64,000 nucleotides of DNA from an uncultured Poribacteria bacterium (lineage in GTDB: Bacteria > Poribacteria > WGA-4E > PCPOR2b). Each line of letters starts with the position of its first letter. Within the stretch, counting starts at the first letter, position 1. The translations under genes and the position numbers were made by a program. The stretch is from contig OY282444.1 in assembly GCA_958296125.1 (NCBI GenBank), positions 1,917,940-1,981,939 on the forward strand, read 5' to 3'. This document shows, piece by piece, positions 51,383 to 59,923 of the stretch. The notes beneath the pieces were generated by a model. It had not been told where the DNA came from, did not search any database, and saw only the letters and a program-made list of their open reading frames with translations.

Positions 51383-52674
51383 CAGCCTATCACTTTCCGC
51401 CGCTGCATCTCAGCTTTAGTCTTTTTAATTAACTCGCCTGTACTATCGCCAAAGAAGTCTTGAGGCCAATTCCGAATGTTGCCGTATTCATCCATGTTGA
51501 GGCGTTCAATTTCGGATGTGCCGTTATTGATGTGGCAGAAATAGAGTGCTGTGTCATTCATCGAAATCTTCTCCTCGGCAATCCGACGCATCAAGCGTAG
51601 CAGTAGGTGCTCGCTGTGACTCTCAAGAATAATCTGTATGTTCCGATTTTTCACGACATCAATCAGAACATCCGCTAACTCTGATTGCGCTTTCGGATGC
51701 AGGTGTGCCTCCGGTTGTTCAAGGACGAGGATTGAGCCTTCATCAGCATAATAACAGAGGATTAGCACCGGCAGAATCTGGGAAACGCCGAAGCCAACGT
51801 CTGTGAGTCCGACTTCGGTCCCACCTTTGTACTGTTTGACGAGGAATTCGTAATACTGATCTGTATTAGAGGTAGGGTTAAGAGTATAGGAATCTATCAG
51901 TTCCAGCCTCTGTAACCATTTCATGATCTGCTCGTCAGTGGAACGGAATTTAACTCGGCTTGAAAGCAATGCGGAAATCATCTTCTCTCCATACTGCCCG
52001 ATATCTTTTGGATGGCTCTCCCCCCAAGTATAATCGTGTCGAGGATCATCCCGTCGCGGACCAAGGTAGTGGATTCGAGAAAATCGGTTTTCAAAAGCTT
52101 CCTGAAGCTGCAAAAAAGGCTCCCAAAGTCCAGCTCGGTTAACGACCCCATAGCATCGAAACGGATCCACGCTTATATTAACAGGGGAGGTCATGTATCC
52201 TCTAGGTTTGACTATGTACCCTTTAGGTGTGATTGGGTTCTCTTGTGAGGTCCAACTGACCCAAAAGTTGTATCCATCAACTGTTGTATAATGAAAATCT
52301 CTCAACTCCGATTGCTCAACATTTTTAATAATGGTTGTTGAGAAGGAGAGCGAATTGGTTGAGTAATCTCCAATGTTTCTGTGTTCAGGTAGTTTCCACG
52401 AAACAGAAATACCTAAAGTAAAAGTCGGATTGTGTCGGTTGATAACAGTATTGAAATTGCCTAAATTGACAAGCGATCCCTCACTGCCGAAGTAGAGTGG
52501 CTCATTCCAATCCGGTGATGGATGCTCTGCGGTCTGCTTGAGCAGAAGCAGCACCTGCAAGATACTGGTTTTGCCGGAGTTATTCGCGCCGAAAAGTCCA
52601 GTTAATGGGGCGAGCTGTAGTTTGCCTGTATCTTGCCATGACTTGAAATTTTGCGCGCTGAGTTCAGTAATCAT
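51382..52674 (-). CDS. AAA family ATPase (DUF3696/OLD-like ABC-type fold)
   Basis: A 430-residue ABC-ATPase-like protein. Walker A is GANNSGKTS at 29-37. The signature region is GLTDVGFGVSQILPVL, Walker B with a glutamine-proline-glutamate loop is ILVLEQPEAHLHP, and the H-loop is ILESHSEHLLLRLMRRI; these are typical of DUF3696/COG4938-type ATPases related to OLD. The C-terminal GNIRNWPQDFFGD is also family-like. ATG 52674 follows GAAGGGA. It sits directly behind hsdM and is fused by stop-start overlap to the PIN gene, so the two are a module. Relatives occur in defence islands; the exact role is unknown. Confidence 0.87.
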   Translation of the reverse strand: MITELSAQNFKSWQDTGKLQLAPLTGLFGANNSGKTSILQVLLLLKQTAEHPSPDWNEPLYFGSEGSLVNLGNFNTVINRHNPTFTLGISVSWKLPEHRNIGDYSTNSLSFSTTIIKNVEQSELRDFHYTTVDGYNFWVSWTSQENPITPKGYIVKPRGYMTSPVNISVDPFRCYGVVNRAGLWEPFLQLQEAFENRFSRIHYLGPRRDDPRHDYTWGESHPKDIGQYGEKMISALLSSRVKFRSTDEQIMKWLQRLELIDSYTLNPTSNTDQYYEFLVKQYKGGTEVGLTDVGFGVSQILPVLILCYYADEGSILVLEQPEAHLHPKAQSELADVLIDVVKNRNIQIILESHSEHLLLRLMRRIAEEKISMNDTALYFCHINNGTSEIERLNMDEYGNIRNWPQDFFGDSTGELIKKTKAEMQRRKVIG

Positions 52675-52704
52675 AACTTATCCCTTCTTTTATAAACAGA
52701 GTGA

Positions 52705-52732
52705 GTAGGGAACGCAGATCTGCGTCCCCTAC
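52705..52732. repeat. 28-base palindrome between hsdM and the ATPase gene
   Basis: GTAGGGAACGCAGA and TCTGCGTCCCCTAC form a palindrome with one mismatch and no loop. It has the same length and outer eight bases as the element at 33766-33793. It is located at the junction where the accessory genes begin. Confidence 0.6.
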
Positions 52733-52757
52733 AATTTGAAATGTGTAAATCCTTATC

Positions 52758-54485
52758 TCATAACCCCAAAAGCTCTTTCAGCAAGCCTTCACTTTTCCGT
52801 TCAAGTGTTAGTATTTCATCGGCAATCTCCTTCAGCGAGCGCAGCGGCGTGTGCTGGTAGAAATATCGATTGAAGTTAATCTCGTAGCCCACCTTATCCT
52901 TCTTCCTGTCTAGCCAACTGTCCGGTAGGTGTGGTTTGATCTCCCGTTGGTAGTAATCATCAATCTTCTCCGTGAGAGGGACACGCTCAGAGTCTCGCAG
53001 CGCAGGGTCCGGTTTCGGATTCCCCCGCTTGTCCCGGAGGATGTCTCCCGTTTCAGCGTCGATCAGCTGCCTCTCAACCGTCACTTTCGTGTAGCCGAAA
53101 AAGTCGTTTGGATAGATTTTACAGTGTTCGGTCTCTTCAAAGTTGGTATAGGTTTCCACCAGTTGACGGATATAGCTATCGGAGATGAAAACCCCCTTGT
53201 CTCCGAGATTCCTTTTCATCTTATCGAAGTATTCAACGGCGTTGATCAGTTGTATCTTACCCTGTCGTGCTTCCGATTTTCGATTCGTCAAGATCCAGAT
53301 ATAGGTGGAGATACTGGTGTTAAAGAACAACTTATCGGGCAGCGCGAGAACACACTCCAGCCAATCTTTTTCGATAATCCAGCGTCGGATTTCACTTTCA
53401 CCGCTGCCGGCATCCCCCGTAAAGAGCGGCGACCCGTTAAAGACGATTCCAACCCGACTGCCGCGTTTCTCCATCTTGGAGAGCATGTGTTGTAGAAACA
53501 GCAACGCCCCATCGGAGGAGCGAGGGGTACCAGCTGAGAATCTGCTATTGGCGTTCTGCGCTTCTGTTTTCACCGCCCCTGCATCAGACTTCCAACTGAC
53601 ACCAAAGGGCGGATTTGTTATCATATAATCGAATCGGCCTTCTTGGAATTGGTCCTCAGAGAGGCAGGAGCCGAGTCGAATACTATCGGGGTTCTCTCCG
53701 GTAATAAGCATATCCGACTTGCAGATTGCGTGGGTCTGCGCGTTCAGTTCCTGCCCCAACAGTCGGATATCGGCATCCGGATTAATCTGTTCACGAAAGT
53801 ATTCCTTCCCAATGGTTAACATGCCGCCTGTCCCGCAACACGGATCAAAGATACTGCGTATAACCCCCTGCCCGCGTAGATCTTCACGGTGTTCCGCAAA
53901 CAGCAGCGAGACCAATAACCGCACGATATCCCGCGGCGTGTAATGTTCTCCGCTGGTTTCGTTGGACATCTCTGAGAATCGGCGGAGCAGCTCCTCAAAC
54001 ACCTGTCCCATTGTGTGGTTGTCCACCTTATCCGGGTGAAGGTCGACTTCGGTGAATTTATCGCAGAAGATGAACAGCCGATTGTTTTTATGCAGCCGTT
54101 CGATAAACCCATCAAGATTGAAGTTTTCGATGATGTCGCGCACATCCTTACTGAATCCGTTGAGGTAGTTCTCAAAGTTGAGGTGGATGTTGTTCGGGTC
54201 CTTTTTCAGTCGAGATAGGTCGTACTGGGAGATGTTGTAGAAATTGGTGTTTATCTCTTTCAGAATAATCGGCGGCAGCAAGTCCTCGGACACTTTGCCA
54301 TTATACTGATTGCAGGTATTAATGGCTTTCTCTTTTCGGCCGTCTTCATCTAGGATGCAGTCCAACCGGCGCAGCACCAGAAACGGGAGGGTGATGTCGC
54401 CGTATTCGTGCGGTTTGAACAGGCCCCGCAGCACATCGTCCGCCACATCCCAAACCAGATTTGCGAGTTCTCGATAGTTTGCCAT
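52758..54485 (-). CDS. hsdM: Type I restriction-modification methyltransferase subunit (HsdM)
   Basis: Adenine-N6 DNA methyltransferase subunit of 575 residues. An N-terminal helical domain (about 1-150) joins the catalytic domain with the SAM motif FDPCCGTGGM at 213-222 and the target-adenine motif NPPF at 291-294. A C-terminal tail follows with RESPLTEKIDDYYQ-like HsdM features (ERVPLTEKIDDYYQ). It is the first gene of the minus-strand defence operon. SD sequence GGAGAC lies before ATG 54485. The methyltransferase would act with HsdS made from the same transcript. Confidence 0.96.
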   Translation of the reverse strand: MANYRELANLVWDVADDVLRGLFKPHEYGDITLPFLVLRRLDCILDEDGRKEKAINTCNQYNGKVSEDLLPPIILKEINTNFYNISQYDLSRLKKDPNNIHLNFENYLNGFSKDVRDIIENFNLDGFIERLHKNNRLFIFCDKFTEVDLHPDKVDNHTMGQVFEELLRRFSEMSNETSGEHYTPRDIVRLLVSLLFAEHREDLRGQGVIRSIFDPCCGTGGMLTIGKEYFREQINPDADIRLLGQELNAQTHAICKSDMLITGENPDSIRLGSCLSEDQFQEGRFDYMITNPPFGVSWKSDAGAVKTEAQNANSRFSAGTPRSSDGALLFLQHMLSKMEKRGSRVGIVFNGSPLFTGDAGSGESEIRRWIIEKDWLECVLALPDKLFFNTSISTYIWILTNRKSEARQGKIQLINAVEYFDKMKRNLGDKGVFISDSYIRQLVETYTNFEETEHCKIYPNDFFGYTKVTVERQLIDAETGDILRDKRGNPKPDPALRDSERVPLTEKIDDYYQREIKPHLPDSWLDRKKDKVGYEINFNRYFYQHTPLRSLKEIADEILTLERKSEGLLKELLGL

Positions 54486-54582
54486 CTGTCTCCTTTTTTT
54501 GCGATTGAATCTATTGTGAATCGTTTTTCCGTTTTCTATATTTGCGTTTTGGCGAGTTTGCGTTAGATTAAGAGCACGTAAC

Positions 54583-54632
54583 GTAGTTTGGGTTGAACGG
54601 AATCAGAAGTCGGGTTAGGAAGCCCGACCTAC
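54583..54632. repeat. Intergenic palindrome-type repeat upstream of hsdM
   Basis: GTAGTTTGGGTTGAACGGAA is followed by a hairpin with arms GTCGGG (54609-54614) and CCCGAC (54623-54628). The first part matches the fragment at 24431, and GTAGGTCGGGC at 25790 matches the reverse complement of the second. These look like members of one small repeat family. Confidence 0.55.
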
Positions 54633-54648
54633 CGCTTCTCCTTCACAT

Positions 54649-55326
54649 TCATCCGTCGGCGGGCACAATGCAGTTAGGCGAGTCGTTACTGGGCCGATTG
54701 ACGAAGCGCGACACCGGGTAAGCCATCATCTCTTCAGGGGGGTACGGCTTGAGGAGCCCGTCCAACCGATTAGCGGTCTGGTCTTGTGGATCTAGCCACT
54801 GATCGTAGGTGTCAGGCTCGAGGATGACCGGCATACGCCGGTGGATGGTCTCCATGAGCGAATTAGGCCGGGTCGTGATGATTGTGCAGGAGTGAAGGGG
54901 TTCATCATTTGGGCGCGGATACCACGCTTCCCATAACCCCGCGAAAGCAAACGGTTTCTCAGATTTAAGTCGAATATAGATCGGGGTTTTGGACTTGCTA
55001 TCCGGTTCACTCCGCCACTCATAAAACCCATCGGAAAGGATGAGGCACCGGCGTCGCTTGTAGGGTGCCCGAAACGAAGGTTTCTCCGCCAAGGTCTCGG
55101 CGCGCGCATTAATCATGCAATTGCCGATTTTGGGGTCTTTTGCCCAAGACGGAATCAGCCCCCACTGGAAGTATTCCACTTTATCCTCACCGTTGTTTGG
55201 CACGACAGCGATCTCTTGGGAAGGGGCGATGTTGTAACGGGGAGCCAGTTCATCGGGCATTGTGAAACCGGGGAAAGTTTCTGTCAAAGTCTCAGGGGTC
55301 GTTTTCAACGTGAATCGTCCACACAT
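54649..55326 (-). CDS. SOS response-associated peptidase (SRAP/YedK family)
   Basis: Forms a covalent DNA-protein crosslink with abasic sites in single-stranded DNA, shielding them from breakage. Catalytic Cys2 follows the removed Met (MCGRFTL). NARAET, DGFYEW and HRRMP carry the conserved Asn, Glu and His. At 225 residues it is full length. AAGGAG precedes ATG 55326; a longer upstream start would bury Cys2 and is rejected. It lies just upstream of the hsd operon on the same strand, but 160 bases and a repeat separate them. Confidence 0.95.
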   Translation of the reverse strand: MCGRFTLKTTPETLTETFPGFTMPDELAPRYNIAPSQEIAVVPNNGEDKVEYFQWGLIPSWAKDPKIGNCMINARAETLAEKPSFRAPYKRRRCLILSDGFYEWRSEPDSKSKTPIYIRLKSEKPFAFAGLWEAWYPRPNDEPLHSCTIITTRPNSLMETIHRRMPVILEPDTYDQWLDPQDQTANRLDGLLKPYPPEEMMAYPVSRFVNRPSNDSPNCIVPADG

Positions 55327-55420
55327 GCTAGTCTCCTTAAAAATAACACACACTGTCACCTATGGGCAACTTCCCGTCTCAATTGAGGTGAAGGGCGTTC
55401 AAAAATAATACGTAACAAGT

Positions 55421-55450
55421 CATGCGTAAGATCCGCTCCTTTACGCATCA
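55421..55450 (-). terminator. Candidate terminator after the amidase gene
   Basis: Arms ATGCGTAA and TTACGCAT enclose a loop of about 11 bases, with a T-rich stretch further on in the minus direction. It lies between the amidase stop and the SRAP start. Confidence 0.4.
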
Positions 55451-55478
55451 TGTATTGTTAATAATAACATAACAATAG

Positions 55479-56927
55479 TTAATTGTCCATTGAAAACGTC
55501 TCACGTCTCACGTTTCTAGTATGCCAAGGTGTAGCGCGCTCATAAGCATGAGCGACTTGCAGCAGCATTTTTTCAGACCACCACGGACCGGCAATCTGTA
55601 ACCCGACGGGCAATCCTTCTTTACTATCAGAATTTTCAACCTGTGCAAAGCCACACGGCACCGAGATTGATGGCAAACCGATCAGGTTAAACAGACGGGT
55701 GTTCTGCGTTAAGCGCGGGCGAATGTGATTGGACTCGCTACCGCCGGACAAATCATGTGTGCTCCGAAGCGGAGCGGGAATGGGAACAGTTGGCGATAAA
55801 ATGCAGTCAACCCCCTCAAACGTCCCCGCAAATTCGCGTCTGGCGATTTCCCGCACCCGAACCGCTTTGATATAGTCCGATGCCGACAATGACAGTCCTT
55901 TTTCAAGTAGTTCACGTACATCAACCCCGTAATCCTCTCGATGCTTTGCAAGGCGTTGCTGATGAAATTGGCCGGCTTCCGCCATCAAAAGTGTCAACGT
56001 TACCTCATGCCCCGCCACCACAGAGGGCAGATCGAGCTCGACAATTTCTACTCCCAATCCCTCTAGGACTTTGATAGCGTCCCCAACAGTTCGCTCGACT
56101 TCTGGATGGAGGTTATCGAAGAAATGCTGTTTCGGAACACCCGCTCTACGCCCACGGATGGGTTGATTTAATCCCTCAGTGTAGTCCGGCACCGGTCGAT
56201 TTTCGCTGTGCACATCACGGAAATCATAACCGGCAAGGGTATTCATCATCAGTGCGACATCGTGAACATAGCGGCACATGGGGCCAACAGAATCAAGAGA
56301 CTGCGCGAGCTCAAGCACGCCGTAAACACTGATTCGCCCATAGGTCGGTTTCAGACCGACATGCCCACATACCGCTGCTGGGATACGGATTGACCCGCCG
56401 GTGTCGCTGCCCAATGCACCGGCACAGCAGCCCGCAACAACGGCTGCCGCTGATCCCCCGCTCGATCCGCCTGGCACCCGCGAGGGGTCCCATGGATTGG
56501 TGGTCGCGCCAAAGTGCGGATTTTCCGTCGTGACACCGAAAGCGAATTCATGCAGATTGGTTTTACCGATAATGATTGCCCCGGCACTCTTCAGCTTAGA
56601 GACCAGCGCGGCATTAAATTGCGGCGATTCCTCCGAAAAGAAGTTTGAACCGGCTGTGCTGCGGGTTCCTTCAACGTAGATTATATCCTTGAGGGCAATT
56701 GGTATTCCGTGCAGAGGCCCGAGATCTTTCCCGTTTCTTATCTCTGCCTCCGCCCGGCTAGCCCCTTCGAGGCTCTCCTCACCAAATACCGTGATAAAAG
56801 CGTTCAACTGCGGCTCACACTGATCAATTGCCTGAAGTGTCGCTTCAATAAGCTCAACAGGAGAGAGTTCGCCTTTGCGGATCTGCGCTGCAAGTTGAGC
56901 GATTGAACCGTGGAGCATATCGTCCAT
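55479..56927 (-). CDS. Amidase signature family enzyme (GatA-like)
   Basis: Ser-cis-Ser-Lys amidase of 482 residues. The catalytic lysine is in IALKDII, the serines in GGSSGGSAAAV and GSDTGGSIRIPA. It is similar to GatA of the glutamyl-tRNA(Gln) amidotransferase, but no gatB or gatC lies nearby, so a stand-alone amidase is equally possible. GGAGGT precedes ATG 56927. A coiled-coil membrane protein gene ends 11 bases upstream, so both are likely transcribed together. Confidence 0.88.
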   Translation of the reverse strand: MDDMLHGSIAQLAAQIRKGELSPVELIEATLQAIDQCEPQLNAFITVFGEESLEGASRAEAEIRNGKDLGPLHGIPIALKDIIYVEGTRSTAGSNFFSEESPQFNAALVSKLKSAGAIIIGKTNLHEFAFGVTTENPHFGATTNPWDPSRVPGGSSGGSAAAVVAGCCAGALGSDTGGSIRIPAAVCGHVGLKPTYGRISVYGVLELAQSLDSVGPMCRYVHDVALMMNTLAGYDFRDVHSENRPVPDYTEGLNQPIRGRRAGVPKQHFFDNLHPEVERTVGDAIKVLEGLGVEIVELDLPSVVAGHEVTLTLLMAEAGQFHQQRLAKHREDYGVDVRELLEKGLSLSASDYIKAVRVREIARREFAGTFEGVDCILSPTVPIPAPLRSTHDLSGGSESNHIRPRLTQNTRLFNLIGLPSISVPCGFAQVENSDSKEGLPVGLQIAGPWWSEKMLLQVAHAYERATPWHTRNVRRETFSMDN

Positions 56928-56938
56928 TACAACCTCCG

Positions 56939-57367
56939 TTAGCTCTTAACCAACTCAATGATGATGGCAACAAGTATACCAAACCAAACTGGAATCATCA
57001 GCCCAATCGTCCACTTGAAGTTATCTCGAATATCTTTGCTCAAGCTAGTGCTCAAGCTAGAGTAAGTATCGGTGAGACGAGCCTCAAGCGAGCTCATCCG
57101 CTCCTCAAGCGAGCTCATTCGATTTTCTACAGAAACAATACGATTTTCCATTGAGCTCATACGTGCATCAAGTGTACCAAACCGTTCATTAATCTGATCT
57201 AGCACCCCACGCAAGTAATTCTGTTCTTTGACAACCTCCAACAATATTTCACCGTGCTGTTGGAGGATTGCCCCGTGTTGCTGGAGTGTTATACTGTGCT
57301 GTTGGAGAATATCTCTGTTCTGTTGAACGATATTTTTGATTTCCACGATTTCGGGATTCGTGTTCAT
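56939..57367 (-). CDS. Coiled-coil protein with C-terminal membrane anchor
   Basis: A 142-residue protein of unknown family. Residues 10-105 are heptad-rich, with the repeated phrases LQQHGAILQQHGEIL and RMSSMENRIVSVENRMSSLEERMSSLEARL. A single hydrophobic segment GLMIPVWFGILVAIIIELV at about 121-139 should anchor it in the membrane with the coiled coil in the cytoplasm. GGAGGC precedes ATG 57367. It sits before the amidase gene. Function unknown. Confidence 0.75.
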   Translation of the reverse strand: MNTNPEIVEIKNIVQQNRDILQQHSITLQQHGAILQQHGEILLEVVKEQNYLRGVLDQINERFGTLDARMSSMENRIVSVENRMSSLEERMSSLEARLTDTYSSLSTSLSKDIRDNFKWTIGLMIPVWFGILVAIIIELVKS

Positions 57368-57446
57368 GTGAGCCTCCTTTTGGCGGGGTGCATTCTATCA
57401 ACTGTTTGCCCATCGGTCAAGGATAAATGGGCAACCGCCCCATGAA

Positions 57447-58250
57447 TCATGCCCCCCGTCTGAGGAGTGCTTCTGCGTTTGGGCGGATTTGCGTCAAATC
57501 TTCCGATCGACTGAGTTCGTACATGAACACCCCAGGATACTCAATCTCATCCAATGCGCTCACGATGCCCTTCCAATCAACGTTACCACGACCGGGGAGG
57601 AGATGTTCGTCCTGCTCACCGTGATTGTCATGCAGGTGCAAGGTAATCAGATGTTCACCGATGGTCCGCAGGGCTTCCACCGGATCACCCACGATATTGC
57701 GATGCCCTGTATCAATAACAACGCCCACATTCGGGGCGCCCAAATCCGTCATAAGTTCGACAAGGCGCGTGGGCTCACGGGTATAGCCCCGCGGCACGTT
57801 TTCTAACGCAAACGAAACCTCTCTAGCGGCTGCATAATCTGCAACGGTGTTCAGGTTGTCCAGAAATGCCGATCGCTTTTCTGCGTGGAGGGGTTCGTCA
57901 GGCTCAGGGATCTGGATATGATGTGTTACGAGGATACCCCCACCTAACGCTTCCATGACATCCACCGCCTGACGATAGGCAATCAGCGTTTTATCCCGCT
58001 GTGCGGCATCAAGTGTTGCAAGGTCATAATCGTCGAATATCTCCAGATGGATGTGAAGCGAGTTGAGATGTAACGACAGATCTCTCATCGCTAAATGCAG
58101 TGCTGTAAATGCCTCAAGATCTGTGTAGGAAAATTCGGGGTGATAGTCTGTCAATTCCAGAGATTCAACCCCTGCCTGCTGGAATTCATGAAACAGTGTC
58201 CAATTCAGCGGGCGGTCGCGATGTAGTATTGTCGAAGCACCAATTTTCAT
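57447..58250 (-). CDS. Sugar phosphate isomerase/epimerase (TIM barrel)
   Basis: TIM-barrel protein of 267 residues. ESLELTDYHPEF, SFALENVPRGYTREP (metal Glu), VGVVIDTGHRNIVGD and LITLHLHDNHGEQDEHLLPGRGNVDWKGI match the xylose-isomerase-like barrel with its Asp/His/Glu metal site. ATG 58250 follows AAAGGGAA. It is divergent from the nucleoside hydrolase. Third isomerase of this family in the window; substrate unknown. Confidence 0.88.
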   Translation of the reverse strand: MKIGASTILHRDRPLNWTLFHEFQQAGVESLELTDYHPEFSYTDLEAFTALHLAMRDLSLHLNSLHIHLEIFDDYDLATLDAAQRDKTLIAYRQAVDVMEALGGGILVTHHIQIPEPDEPLHAEKRSAFLDNLNTVADYAAAREVSFALENVPRGYTREPTRLVELMTDLGAPNVGVVIDTGHRNIVGDPVEALRTIGEHLITLHLHDNHGEQDEHLLPGRGNVDWKGIVSALDEIEYPGVFMYELSRSEDLTQIRPNAEALLRRGA

Positions 58251-58357
58251 AGTCGTTTCCCTTTCTTTGTTGGGTATGAATGTCAATCTTGGGTGTCAAC
58301 GGGGCAGTTATTTCTGGATCATTAAATCAATTTCGAGTAAACTTCTATCGTCCACAG

Positions 58358-58374
58358 TTCCAAAACCTTTGGAA
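58358..58374. promoter_or_regulatory. Inverted repeat between divergent isomerase and nucleoside hydrolase genes
   Basis: TTCCAAA and TTTGGAA flank ACC. It lies in the 154-base spacer of two divergent catabolic genes and could be an operator for both. No regulator gene is adjacent. Confidence 0.35.
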
Positions 58375-58404
58375 GTTTAGCGCATAGCGTATATTGGAGG
58401 GAAC

Positions 58405-59298
58405 ATGCAAAAAATTATACTCGATACGGACATTGGCGATGATATTGACGATGCGCTCGCCTTGGCTTTTGCAATTATGAGCGGCAAAATTGATGTGCTC
58501 GGTGTAACAACGGTCTTCAAGAATACCGATCAGCGTGCGGAATTAGCGTGCTGTCTGCTGGAGGCGTTAGGTCAAACAGCTATCCCCGTTTATGCGGGGA
58601 TTGGCAAGCCCCTCCTTCAATCCATTCCGGATTGGGAACAGGTTGCAGCCAGTCATCGTCCGCGCCAAATAGAGGTCCTGAAGCAACAGCAGCCATCAAT
58701 TCAACCGAAGCCGGGTCGCGCCGTTGATTTTATTATTGACACAGTGATGGCAGGAGATGGAGACATCACGCTTGTGCCCATCGGTCCCTTTACGAACATT
58801 GCGGCGGCATTCACCTTGGAGCCGCGTTTAGCGCAGAAAACAAAAATCTGCATGATGGGCGGTGCAATAAACCGGGCGCATTCGGAGGAGTGGAACGCAT
58901 GCTGCGACCCTGAAGCGACGCGGGTTGTCTTCGGCACAGGGGTGCCCATTACAATGGTCGGGCTTGATGTCACGATGAAGTGTGTCATGGGCTATGAACA
59001 GGTCAAAGCACTAGGGGTAGTAGACCGTCCGATTAACCGAATTTGCTTTGAGCTAATCCATCTCTGGGGCGGTGATAACCCCGAACCACGTCCAACCCTC
59101 CATGACCCGTTGGCGGTGGCAACCCTTATTGATCCAACCTTCTGTGAGACGCGTGAGATGCGGATTGAGGTTGAGACGCGGGCAGGTCACCCGCGCGGAG
59201 CGACTGTGCCGATGGCAGGTGAACCGAACACCTCCGTTTGCGTCGCCGTTGATGCCACTCGGTTCATGGATTACTTTGTCAAAACGCTGACCACCTGA
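58405..59298 (+). CDS. Inosine-uridine preferring nucleoside hydrolase family protein
   Basis: Cleaves the N-glycosidic bond of nucleosides to base and ribose. The calcium-binding N-terminus is DTDIGDDIDDALALAFA, and VPIGPFTNIAAAFTLEP, GLDVTMKC and the active-site histidine segment PTLHDPLAVA follow. It is 297 residues, slightly short of the usual 310. GGAGGG precedes ATG 58405. Nucleotide salvage or scavenging is the likely role; specificity unknown. Confidence 0.92.
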   Translation: MQKIILDTDIGDDIDDALALAFAIMSGKIDVLGVTTVFKNTDQRAELACCLLEALGQTAIPVYAGIGKPLLQSIPDWEQVAASHRPRQIEVLKQQQPSIQPKPGRAVDFIIDTVMAGDGDITLVPIGPFTNIAAAFTLEPRLAQKTKICMMGGAINRAHSEEWNACCDPEATRVVFGTGVPITMVGLDVTMKCVMGYEQVKALGVVDRPINRICFELIHLWGGDNPEPRPTLHDPLAVATLIDPTFCETREMRIEVETRAGHPRGATVPMAGEPNTSVCVAVDATRFMDYFVKTLTT

Positions 59299-59326
59299 AA
59301 ACTGACAGACGAATGCCCTCGCATTT

Positions 59327-59698
59327 TCACCGGTGTCGGTTCCGCTCCTGATAAAGCAGCTCCATCAGCTTTGGCACGTCGGGGTTATCCGGCTCCAAGC
59401 GCATGACCTCTTCGCCTTCGGCAATCGCTGCGTCGAGCATACCCACGTTGTAATACGCCCAACCGAGTGCCGCGTGGATAATTGCAGCATCCGGATCTAA
59501 GCGCAACGCCTGTTGATATTGCTCAATCGCTTCGTGATACCTCTTTTTTTTAAGGTAGATATTCCCCTGATCAAAGTATGAGTTGCCGTGCCTTGTGATC
59601 CGAGGCTCTCTTGTTGGTTCGGATCGATACGTTGCCCCACAACCCATGAGAAGTAAAATCCAGAGCCACATTGTGCGTTTAAACCACGGTTGTTTCAT
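59327..59698 (-). CDS. TPR-containing lipoprotein
   Basis: A 123-residue protein with signal peptide and lipobox LMGC, lipidated at Cys20. Two tetratricopeptide repeats follow: about 38-68 (YFDQGNIYLKKKRYHEAIEQYQQALRLDP) and 71-105 (HAALGWAYYNVGMLDAAIAEGEEVMRLEPDNPD). ATG 59698 follows GAGAGGG. Likely anchored in a membrane facing the periplasm and involved in protein contacts; partner unknown. Confidence 0.82.
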   Translation of the reverse strand: MKQPWFKRTMWLWILLLMGCGATYRSEPTREPRITRHGNSYFDQGNIYLKKKRYHEAIEQYQQALRLDPDAAIIHAALGWAYYNVGMLDAAIAEGEEVMRLEPDNPDVPKLMELLYQERNRHR

Positions 59699-59827
59699 CG
59701 TAACCAGCCCTCTCCGCCAAATAAGATAGCACTGTTGAGGATTTCTGTCAATTTGAAAGCTAAATTCCGTTACAGAATAAAAAGGATAGGGCAGGAAAAT
59801 CAACCTTTAATTTCCTTGAATGTTAGC

Positions 59828-59856
59828 TTGTATTTTCCACAGACTTATGATATTAT
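59828..59856 (+). promoter_or_regulatory. Promoter of the ThuA gene
   Basis: TTGTAT (59828-59833) and TATTAT (59851-59856) with 17-base spacing and a TG extended -10 element. The gene starts 68 bases downstream of the -10 box. Confidence 0.6.
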
Positions 59857-59923
59857 AACCGTCATTCACATCGTAATTATCGTTAATCAAAAATCTCTCA
59901 ATCTTTCATGAGGAGGAAACACA

